Shown here: one piece after another, positions 54,973 to 64,000 of the stretch
How positions within the stretch are numbered: the first letter of the stretch is position 1
Layout: each line of letters opens with the position of its first letter
DNA from: Heloderma charlesbogerti
Lineage: Eukaryota; Chordata; Lepidosauria; Squamata; Helodermatidae
Direction of reading: 5' to 3'
DNA length: 64,000 nucleotides
Assembly: GCA_026122225.1 (NCBI GenBank)
Contig: JANEZZ010002067.1
Span: 744,001-808,000, forward strand
Made by a program: the position numbers and the translations under genes
The notes under the pieces: generated by a model
The model's database searches: none
The model's input: the letters and a program-made list of their open reading frames with translations, nothing else
What the model was told of the DNA's origin: nothing

Positions 54973-55353
54973 CCTGCTATCCCCCGTTTTTTTAAAAAAA
55001 AAATTAAGGCATTATCTTCGAAGAATTGTGGCTTCTCTGTGATTTTTTTTCTAATTCAGGCATAATCTTTGAAGTTTTGAATCTTTGAAGATCAGTTACA
55101 TCGATTGCTTCACTGCAGATTCAAGCACATCACGATATCATAAAGTGAGGGGAATGATGCAAATGAACTGAAAGCTGCCACGGTGAACTGCATGTTCTCA
55201 TTCTGGAACTAGTTATAGAATTTCTAGTTAAACCAGAACTCAGGACCCATGGAATGAAGAATAAAGCAAAGCTACAAGGCAATAACGGTTAGGAATGAGG
55301 ACAATTAGCTCATCTCTATCATCATCACACCAGCGGCCAGCACAGCCTGTTGT

Positions 55354-55571
55354 TCCAGGGCTACCCCAAGATATTTTGCTGCTTGAGGCAGAACAGGAAA
55401 TGGCACCAGTCACCTAAGTCATGGTGCATACTCCCTGAGGCAAAAAATTCCCATCCCTGGTAGTAAAAATACCATAATAACAAAGTAAATAACAATTTGC
55501 TGCCCTTTCATGACACTCTGAATAAGCTGCCTGAGGCAGCCAGCTCACTCTGCCTAATGGTAGGCCGACCA
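55354..55571. mobile_element. MITE-like repeat, relative of 43548
   Basis: AGGGCTACCCCAAGATATTTTG, GCTGCTTGAGGCAG, and at the right CTCACTCTGCCTAATGGTAGG. Same order as 57063-57355. Confidence 0.6.
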
Positions 55572-55583
55572 ACTCTCTGTTCC

Positions 55584-56338
55584 TAGGGATGTACGAAAGT
55601 CACTTACCTTTTTGCAGCTTGGATTCGCGGTGGGGGGGAGGTGGTCTGTCCCCCCCCTCGGAATCCTCCCTGGGCTGGCTCTGCTCTGCGGTGGCTCCGC
55701 ATAGCTGCCGGCCAGGGCTGTCCGCAGCCGGAGTTCCGGCCATGGCCAGCTGCTGCGGACGAAATGGTGGCCGCTGTAGCAGCCCCCATTTGCATCCTGC
55801 CAGGCTGCCGTGATAGGCTACGTAAATATTTACATAGCCTATCATGGCAAAGAGCAGGGGCGCAAACGGTGGCCGCTACGCCATTTGCGCCGTTGCTCTT
55901 TCCGTGATAGGCTATGTAAGTATTTACATAGCCTAACACGGTAAAGGCAGCTACGCAAATGGTGTAGTGGCCACAGTTTGCGCCCCTGCTCTTTGCCATG
56001 ATAGGCTACATAAATACTTATGTAGCCTATCACGGAGAGAGCAGAGGCGCAAACGGCATAGCGGCCGCCATTTGCACCCCTGCTCTTTGCTGTGATAGGC
56101 TACGTAAATACTTACGTAGCCTATCATGGTAGCTTGGCAGGACACAAATGGCAGCCACAGCAGCTGGCCAAAAGACCAGCCGCCACCACCACCACCGGAG
56201 CCCCAGGTAAGCTTCATCCCGGGGGGATTCTGCGGGGTGGCGAGGGGTGGGAGGCCGTTCCGCCACGGATTTCAGGGGGCTGAATGCCAGTGTATTCGGC
56301 CTCACTGAAATCCGTGGAGGAATTCTCCACCATCCCTA
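55584..56338. mobile_element. Hairpin-rich hAT-like element, copy H
   Basis: Starts TAGGGATGTACGAAAG and ends ACCATCCCTA, 755 bp. The flanks TCTGTTCC (55576-55583) and GCTGTTCC (56339-56346) match at 7 of 8. Four 40-bp hairpins start at 55808, 55902, 55996 and 56090, exactly 94 bp apart, alternating with GGCGCAAAC...GCCATTTGCGCC palindromes. Donors: GGTAAGTGAC on minus near 55603, CCAGGTAAGC on plus at 56206. Confidence 0.9.
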
Positions 56339-56349
56339 GCTGTTCCCAG

Positions 56350-57062
56350 GGTAGGAATCAGCAGGCGGAATCAGGGGATACTCCTTCAGCACAGTTAACT
56401 CTGCTAGTCCAGTGTGGATGTGAAAGACTTTTCTCAGAGCTCACCACCCAAGTCAATAGAGTTTGCCAACACTGGCAGTAAGCCAAAAGGAAATTAGTTG
56501 GATTGAGTTTTTGCTGCAATTGATCCCACAGCAAAAACATTTACCTTCCACAACTCAATATTCTGAAAGGGACCCGGAATATATGCTCCACTTTCTGCAC
56601 CATGAAAAATAGGTTCACGCAACCCCTCTAGTTTGATTCTTGGCTTTTACTAGATTATATTTGCGTGTCTTTTTCCTACTTGGAAGTTCTATCTAGGTCA
56701 GAATTTTCTCATGTTTGAAGAGGCCCTCAGAGAACCACATGGCTACCCTCACATTTAATCTTGGCTTACAAAAGCACAGGTTTTGGGGGGGGGCAGTGAG
56801 GCACATAAAGCAGCCATGAACCAGTTTTTGGCAATATCAGATATAAGCAATGTTATGAATAATCATACAAAAAAGAAAGAAAGAACTGGCATTTACCTTG
56901 AAACCCTGTACAATGTGGGACCCAAGTACCCAAAGGTAGACTTGCTCCTGTACCAGCCTGCTCCTGGATGTCATTTTTAGAGGCTTTCTCATTTTGAGAA
57001 GCACCATCCATCTTATGTAAGGCAAGTAGCCATATTTTCTTAGTTTTTCTGGTACCATTATA
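56350..57062. other. No gene or clear repeat seen
   Basis: Unassigned sequence with a short G-run near 56785. Confidence 0.4.
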
Positions 57063-57355
57063 GAGGCCAGCCAAAACCGTTTGTTGCCTGAGGCAAAGGA
57101 CAAGATGGCGCCTCCCCATTCCATTCACAGAAGCCAACCAGCTTGGCAGTTGACTTCAATGCTGGCAATGGGACACCATCCACCACCACACCTGAGAGGT
57201 TCAGGCTAGGTTAGAGGCTCCAAGGCTCCATCAGTGAGGAGCAGCCAAGCAGGCCTCAGGAGAAACAGACAGATGGGCTGTTGCTACTGCCCCCCATACA
57301 CACACACACACACACCAACATCTCACGCTGCCTAATGGTAGGGCCAGGCCAGCCG
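57063..57355. mobile_element. MITE-like repeat, relative of 43548
   Basis: GAGGCCAGCCAAAACCGTTTG, TTGCCTGAGGCAAAGGACAAG, then at the right CTCACGCTGCCTAATGGTAGG. A short (CA)n run lies at 57297-57314. Confidence 0.55.
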
Positions 57356-57762
57356 CATCAATTATTGAATTCTCTTCCTACAGAACTCTGCCTTGTGCCA
57401 ATATTGGGTTGTATCCAATGGTGGCCATGCACCAACAGAAAGACGCCACTGGTGAAATGTATTGGGTGCTGGTGGCATGCACCCAGATCTGCTCCGGAGG
57501 GTTAGGGGACCCCCTGGAGCAGATTTGGGTGTCTCCTTCCTGCACCCCTGACACACCTAAATCCTATTACAGGACCAGATGCCTGCTTGCATGACACTGG
57601 ATGCATCCCATTATTCTATTTCAAACAAGCTGTTCTTATTTTCCTGGGCTTTTTAATGTATCGTTATTTTTCTAATGTTGTAATATATTATTTATTATTT
57701 TTATATTTTATCATATTTCCACAAAGTACCCTGGAAGCATTGCTGAAGGGGAGTATGTACAT

Positions 57763-57990
57763 CAGGGGTGGGCAACACATGGGCTCACGCTGCATGCAGC
57801 CCCCATGGCCATTTGTCAACCCTCCTGCCCCTTCTACCGCCAGTGTAAAATTTTCTGCCATGCCAGCAGCAGCAAAGTAAGTGGAGTTTTGCTAGGAAAG
57901 AAGGCTTTCAGGAGAAAAATACAGTTCCCAGCGTGCCCCATCCAACCATGCTGGCTGGGGCATGCTGGGAATTGTAGGACTGTTTTCTGT
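57763..57990. mobile_element. hAT-like element, CAGGGGTGGGCAAC family
   Basis: Starts CAGGGGTGGGCAACACATGG. The right part contains the CAACCATGCTGGCTGGGGC / TGCTGGGAATTGTAG text typical of the short palindromic MITEs. Confidence 0.5.
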
Positions 57991-59915
57991 CTAAACATGC
58001 ATAGGACAGAGCACTAAATGAATATAAACTGGAATTCATCATTAGCACTCTAAACAGAAGGCATCTGTATTTTATTCCAAGATGAAAAGACATCCCTTGA
58101 ACTAGCACATTCTGTTTTCCTGAATTGCATTCTGTTCTCTCTGTTCAGAAGCATGCAGAAAAATGCCGCACAGTTTATTTTATTGCCATATATATCCCAT
58201 GAATAGTAGCATTTTTTTTCTCTAATTGAATGTGGGAAGTGGAGCTGGGAACACACGTTTTGGCATTTTTTTGAGAAACAGAAGCATTTCTAATGTATTT
58301 CCTAAAAGATGTTCACTTTTCAGGAGAAAATTAATTTCCATGTTCAAGAAACTGCCTTTCTTTCTACAGGAACAGAAAGGCAGTTTCTACTGTGTACTTC
58401 TGGATTTTGTTCTGGCAATGCATTTTTTAAACATGCAGTCATATGCAATGTCACATTAAGCTAATTTATGGATTGTTCGTAGACTCTCCAGCCATTGAGA
58501 GGCATTGTTGTATACGAATGATGAACCTCCTACCGTGTTGGCTATGAAAAGTTACCGTATGAGTCACAGAAGGCCTGAAGTTAGCTTCTTCTGCCACAAA
58601 GGAGCTACTAAATTAATACTGGTGAAAACAGCTCTTTTGCCTGAGAGAGAATAATATTGATTTGCAAAACATTTAGCCCAGGAATATGGAGCTGCCAATC
58701 CACAGATTGCATCTGGCATGCAGGGCCTTCTGATCTGGGCCACTGGCCTCCACTCTCCAGCCCCACCCACGTTTTAAGGCCCCTCCCCCTTGTCAGCCAT
58801 GTACTATCTCTTGCTACTGTGCTACACCACAGCGTTCTGTTGTTCTGCAGAGATCTATGCCACCCACATTCCCTCCACAGCTCCTCCCTCCTCTTCTGTG
58901 CCTACCACTCTTCCTTCAGCCAAGCCTTCCCTTGGTAACCAGGAGAGAGGGAGTTTGGAGGGAAAGATTAAATGGCTGGAGAGTCTACCAACGTAAGCTA
59001 TGGGAAGGAAGATGGGAATCTCAACAAGCTATTATGGGGTTTTCCCTCCTCTGGCAGGTGTCTTTAAATGACAAGTGAGGAAATAGCTAACATGCTGGGA
59101 AGGAGAGAAGAGAATACTTTATTTCCAGTATGGTGTCAATGCTGCAGAGTTTCTGCAAAGGATCTGCAAACACAAATTGCCGTGGGGTGGTGGTGGTGGT
59201 GGTGAGACTCTATAAGCAGCCCGTTTTTGTTTTTGTCATGTTACTCTAATGAGATACTCCACTAGACATATTGGTGGTGGCAGCTTCTTAAAATGGTAGT
59301 GATTAGTTAACCTATTTTAGGGTGGCTGGGGAAAGCTTGGGCAACAAGGGACCAATGTAATTTGGCTTACCTAGGTGCTCCCAGGGGGAAGATAAGGTCT
59401 CTCTGAAGGGCTTCAGGAACATCACAATTTTTTTCGTGGAAAACATTTCTAGCCCCTACCTACTTTATGCCATAAACATGAGTAGGCAGGACAGGAACTT
59501 TGGATGTATAATAATTGTATATGCATAGACTCTATAATGAGTAAGAATCATGTGCAGCTCTGTGTGACTAATATCACTCATTACCTTGTTTATGCAATCC
59601 ACTCCTCCGCCTTTGCAAATATTCGCAGAAGTGGTTGAATAAAGCAGACTGAATCCAGAAAGAGAAGGGCTTGGCAGGCATTATTGACTAGTAAACAGAA
59701 AGGATGAACTGTCACAATAAGACTGGTATAAATAATAATCCCCTGGCTAAGCAGCCAGAAGTATAAAACAGCAGAGCAGATTAAGCCAGACTTTTAACAG
59801 AATGATACCACTACTACTACAGAACATACTGAACATGCCTTTTTATATACCAAAAAAATGCTAAAAAGGAAAATTATTTGACTCCACCTGGCTGCTAGGC
59901 AACATCTCCCACCCA

Positions 59916-59974
<59 letters not shown>

Positions 59975-60889
59975 GCATCCAGAGCTGTTAATTTGCTCTG
60001 CACGCTGGTGACCCTTGCTATTGCATCTACTAACTTTTAAAAACTCCAGGAATAAACCCTTTGCTTACACCTTTTATGGTGTGACCCCTGCGATTGCTGT
60101 TCCAACAGCCAAGAGATGGACACCTTAGTGATTGTCCTATGACTCTATGAACATGCACACGAACTAGTATGCTTTTTCTCATATGAAAGGGGGGGGTTGT
60201 TTATTAGTTTTACATGAAGCATCCATTGTGGCAGTGATGCCAAAGCAACATACTGTTTCTCCTCTTTGTGTTTGCTTTGTTTCCATGTTGGAGTTGCTGC
60301 GATAAAAGTAGTCTCTGGAACATAAGGTGATTTTCTTTATTGCACACTTACAGTTTATGTTGCCATAAAACTCTTGCCAAGAATGGAAAGGTGAGGAGGA
60401 TTAAGCAAATGCTATAAAACATATCAAAATAGACTGCATAAACAATTATTGTGCTCTAGAAAATAAATGATTAAGTGCGTGATTAGGGACAGCTGTGGAA
60501 TATAAGCCTAACTGGATGTATTAAAGAAGGTTGATTTTGCAGATTTTACTATCAGCAAATGTTATCTTTTTCATCAAATGGGAGCACAGAATACCATCCC
60601 TGTCAGTCTATGAATAAACCAACTAAAAGCTGATGAAATATAATAGAGGCAGTTGTTACATTAATAATAATCTTCCATAATTATAATTTCTATGATAGTG
60701 AAATGGAAATACTTCCCAGCATCATGTTATCATGTTTAAATTGCATTTATTATGAGTATTCATGTATTCTTGATTACAGTTTATAGGCATATTATTGCAG
60801 TTTTGCCTGCCAAACAAATGGGTTAACAGGACCCTATCAAAAGGAACAACCTTGTTCCTTAATGACTGGAATGCTTTCCATATAGTGAA
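57991..60889. other. Quiet DNA, no gene seen; compound microsatellite
   Basis: A (CT)n(AC)n compound microsatellite lies at 59921-59972 and a (GGT)n run at 59184-59206. The AT-rich stretch 60540-60830 has no repeat relatives in the window. Confidence 0.45.
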
Positions 60890-61174
60890 TAGGGATGTAT
60901 GAGAATTTCATTTTGATTCACTTTTGATCAGAAGATGAGTTCATTGCGGGGGGGGGGCAAAGCTCACTTATTCCTGAGCTTGCGATTGTGTTTGCAAAAT
61001 GTGTTCGATAGAAAAAATGTGCACCCAAATGTGCACTTTTGCTGTTTGAACAACAGCAAACAGCTCGCATATGGAAACGGGAACGAGGTGGAATGGGAAC
61101 AAGGTGGAACGGGCTTCAAGGTGGAACTCAGATAACCTCAGTGAGTTTGAACCTCACTGATTCCCCCATCCCTA
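60890..61174. mobile_element. hAT-like MITE, TAGGGATGTATGAG family
   Basis: Starts TAGGGATGTATGAG and ends CCCCCATCCCTA. The 8-base flanks match at only 4 positions, so the boundary rests on the terminal motif. Confidence 0.55.
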
Positions 61175-61342
61175 CCTGTAAAAGCTTACTCAGAATTAAG
61201 TCCCACTGAGTTCAGTTAGATGTACTCCCTAGTAATTATGCTTAGCATTATAACCTTAATGTCCTGTCCAGCCTTTGGAAGGTGACCCTGTTCAGCTAGT
61301 AGGCTGGGCAGAAAATCAGTTTATACCAGCTTTGAATTTGAG

Positions 61343-61785
61343 TAGGAATGTGCAAATCAGCAAAACCAGAACTTGCCGAAGTTCTCCAAATTACATATTG
61401 AAGCTCATTCCAACTTGAGTCTGTATCAGTTTATGAGCTTTGTTGTTGTTGTTTTTCTTTTCATGTTGAAATTCATACATATTTTTGTGTGTATTTTTTC
61501 AAATGTACTCATCAATTGTGTGCATCTTTCAAATGTATGCATTCTTCTCCATTGATTAAAGTGTGTTTGTGTGCTTTTTCAAAAAGTATGGATTTTTCAT
61601 GCACATCTTTCAAATGTATGCATGCTGTCGAATGCATTTTGGGGGGTCCACAAAGCACATTGAAAGCCTGGAAATGTACAGGGTTCAACTGCAGCTTGTG
61701 TTCGAGTCCATGTTTGGTCTGGAAGGTGCAAACTGAGTAAATCCTTATAAAAAATGAACTAAAATGAATTTCTCATACATCCCTA
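61343..61785. mobile_element. hAT-like MITE with perfect 8-bp TSD
   Basis: Starts TAGGAATGTGC and ends ATACATCCCTA. AATTTGAG lies exactly on both sides (61335-61342, 61786-61793). The interior has AAATGTATGCAT-type words shared with 18321-18750. 443 bp, non-coding. Confidence 0.9.
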
Positions 61786-61793
61786 AATTTGAG

Positions 61794-63648
61794 ATAGAGA
61801 GAGGGAGAGAACACTGAGACTTCTTTATTTGAGTTAGCTGGACTGGAAACACATAGGGGCTGCAAGGGTCATGCCCTTGCTTTGTGGGACCAGAAGTTTT
61901 GCTGCCTGCCATAGTTGACTATTTGCTGCAGCTTTCTACTATGCTTCGCCTCGTAACATCCATTTATATACACCAAGTGTAAAAGTCACCATGAATCTCC
62001 CATTCTATCTCATCCAAAGAAAATTAAGCCCTGTAGCATTGCCCCTGGACTTCTCACTGCTCAGGGATGTGGGGACTTTTAACAAGTCATCTTCAATAGT
62101 GATATATTGCGGATGTATATTTTCTATATAGCAGTGCTTATTACTCTCAGCTATTGCAAGGGAATGTGCTGAACCTTTGTGTTCTGTGAAATCAATTGAA
62201 TAATATGACACATTGCATTTTAGTACATGAAGGTTTGACCTCAAGTGTAAGTGGCACTATTCCAATCCTTGTCCTTCAAGCAGTGACTAAAAATCTCAGC
62301 TTCTGTCCTGACATATTTGAATACTTGTCTCAGTTCTTTTTAATTGTTACATTCAGTTTCCATCCAGAAAGAGGTAATAGCCCAGGGGTACAGCAAGGGA
62401 TGTTGGAGAAATCCTCAGTGGTTTGAAAGGACTTCGGATTTCTTTGAATCCGACCCATGGAATCTGCAGAGGACTGGCTTTTCCAAGTCATGCAGATTCC
62501 ACAGAGTTGCGAACCATTTTTATTTTATTTTTTTACTTTCTGGAATTGTACACAAATTGGTCATACAAAAAATCAAAAGTTGCTGTAAAATATACTAATG
62601 TATACACCATTTTAAAAACAACAACGTTTTATACATCTCTGATCTATCTTCAGTCTCTGCTGTGTAGCCATTGTTTTTGTGTATACTCTGCTCACCGATT
62701 TTACAGTAAGCTAAAAAAACCATGCAAAATACCGCATACCAAAAAAGGTCAGTAAATTGTGTCAGAATTTTTAGGACATACTTTTCCGAAGGGGAGGGGG
62801 AAACCCAAATCTGTCAATGAGCACGGTGCGGCAGCTAAGAACTGACAAGCTGCAAAACACAGATGGAATGAAATAAACACAACCCACACATCACTAGGTA
62901 GACGTAGACCACATGCTCTCCCTGCAGAAGGTCATGCAGGTTCTATTTCCACCTAAAAAGGAGCTCATGTAGCAAGGCTGGGTTGGGGGTGGGGGGGTAT
63001 CTCCGTCTGAGAGCCAAGCTGCATGTTCTCAGAAATATTTGACTGCCTCCAACTGGCATGTTCCCAGTAGCTTTTAAAGAAGGCATGTGACATAATGTCA
63101 TTATGCATATTCCCCACTTCATTAGCTGCCACTGATATAATGACATTATATCACATATCTTATTTAACTCAATGTAACCGGCTAGATGCAGAAGCTTATG
63201 TGGTTTTGTGATAGCCATACGTTTATGTAATGGGTAGTTTGGTCCTGAGACCTTGGGAGTGTCACTGCCAATTAGAGCACATTGTAATAGGATAGTGGGG
63301 CTTCCAACAAAATGTTGCAGTGAGCAGTAGGTCTTTTCAGGATTCCAGCCCAGCCAGCCATGTTCTTTCCCAGGATACTCCATTCCATTCCCCCTCCCCC
63401 ACAGTTTTCCATTTTCCCCCAGTACTCAATGAGCATTATGTGCCCACTAATTAGGCTCACTCCTGAATGTTTGGGAGTCTGTTCTCCACCCCCACCTGCC
63501 ATAGGAATTTCCCCCCCAAGAGTTTATTTTATATTTACGCAAACAGGTTTCCCCAAGCCTGCTGATTCAGCCCCATTGTGCCAGGATGGTGTCATTTTGG
63601 CTACATAAGGATTAGCACTCAGAAGATGTTTTTGGTATTAGTATATAT
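61794..63648. other. No gene seen; possible MITE start at 62391
   Basis: AAGGGATGTTGGAGAAATCC near 62391 with CCATGGAATCTGCAGAGG resembles the family at 43782, but its end was not identified. Confidence 0.4.
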
Positions 63649-63978
63649 CAGGGAGGCAGAACCTCAGGCCTGGGGGCCAAATCTGGCCCTCCAGGGGTCC
63701 CCAGAAAGTCACATACCCTTGCCCTACCCCCAGTCCCTTACCCCAAACACCAATCATTTGGTGCAATTCTGCACAGTTTCCCCCCCCCCTCCATTCTCAA
63801 AGGTTGAAATGCCTCTCCTAAGGCTTAGTTACTGGCCAGAGAGTTTTAAGCTAAAATATGCTGGTATTGTTGGTTACAGCCCTTTGCCTTTGGCCCCACC
63901 CCACACTGTAATGTTGGAGCCAAGAGCTGCTCTGAAATGGAATTCAGCCCTTGTGCTCAAATAGGTTCCCCACTCCTG
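63649..63978 (+). mobile_element. hAT-like element with TSD, CAGGGAGGCAGAACC family
   Basis: Starts CAGGGAGGCAGAACCTCAGG and ends TTCCCCACTCCTG, 330 bp. The flanks GTATATAT and GTATAGAT match at 7 of 8. It is the most complete copy of the family also present at 22345-22665 and 25159-25287. No transposase frame. Confidence 0.8.
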
Positions 63979-64000
63979 GTATAGATGACAATGACGACCA

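Larger units (their letters stand above)
54195..55100 (+). mobile_element. Composite repeat with a 5S-like block, copy 2, split by a solo LTR
   Basis: Order as in copy 1 read on its minus strand: leader (GGCCCCATGTCGTCTTCCGGC, CTTCCTCAGCA, TTTCCTCAGCAACAAGC), 5S-like block, GACTAAGTTTTACCCCCTCC, then [LTR], then TTAAGGCATTATCTTCGAAG and GGCTTCTCTGTGATTTTTT, GCATAATCTTTGAAG. Only one arm of the palindromic tail is recognisable. Confidence 0.7.

Noticed and set aside
55584..56338. Regular 94-bp repeats resembling a CRISPR array
   Set aside because: The spacers are themselves related palindromes, the host is a vertebrate and the array lies inside a transposable element with a target-site duplication.
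62943..63383. 146-codon minus-strand frame
   Set aside because: No recognisable domain, no splice context, and overlapping frames of similar size on the same strand; probably chance.

Overview
The window is gene-poor vertebrate nuclear DNA, most likely from a squamate reptile (lizard or snake). I infer this from the repeat mix: CR1 LINE 3' ends with the ATTCTATGATTCTAT-type tail on the minus strand, L2-clade LINEs with AATAAATAAA tails, tRNA-derived CORE-type SINEs, a Ty3/gypsy retrotransposon, and many non-autonomous hAT-like elements flanked by 8-bp target-site duplications (TSDs). I find no convincing host protein-coding exon, tRNA, functional rRNA or CRISPR array. The reading frames that make sense as protein are decayed fragments of transposable elements.

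Layout. 1-4 kb: SINE remnant, a GC-rich array built on the palindrome CCTTGCAAGG, a Penelope-like tail and a hAT-like MITE. 4.16-11.34 kb: a gypsy element with two near-identical LTRs and a protease - integrase - RT/RNase H gene order. It lacks most of the reverse transcriptase and has been invaded by a repeat carrying a 5S-rRNA-like block and by two hairpin-rich elements. 11.3-29.4 kb: SINEs, MITEs, L2 tails, microsatellites and long inverted repeats. 29.9-35.5 kb: a deep nest in which a CR1 is split by a hAT element (perfect 8-bp TSD), which contains an L2 LINE, which contains a hairpin-rich element; a second L2 tail plus half a hairpin element splits the same CR1 again. 43.5-45.7 kb and 46.4-47.5 kb: two more nests with hairpin-rich elements, one itself split by a solo LTR. 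48-55 kb: CR1 end, quiet AT-rich DNA, a long inverted repeat, and a second 5S-like composite broken by a solo LTR. 55.6-56.3 kb: a hairpin element containing a perfect 94-bp periodic array. 57-64 kb: mostly quiet DNA and hAT-like MITEs, several with clean TSDs.

The most unusual content is the hairpin-rich family (eight copies: 5407-6699, 8374-9321, 30884-31829, 34563-35046, 44010-45021, 45215-45675, 46793-47376, 55584-56338). Copies begin TAGGGATG and end CATCCCTA, and four have 8-bp TSDs matching at 7 of 8 positions. They consist almost wholly of nested palindromes: about 40-bp hairpins built on TGATAGGCTACGTA, GCCATTTGCG-type palindromes resembling YY1 sites, and in two copies a giant palindrome enclosing the smaller ones. 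Most ends carry a consensus-like 5' splice site pointing out of the element. I do not recognise this family; whether it is already catalogued needs a repeat-library search.

Coordinates of repeat ends are read by eye and may be off by several bases unless a TSD is given.
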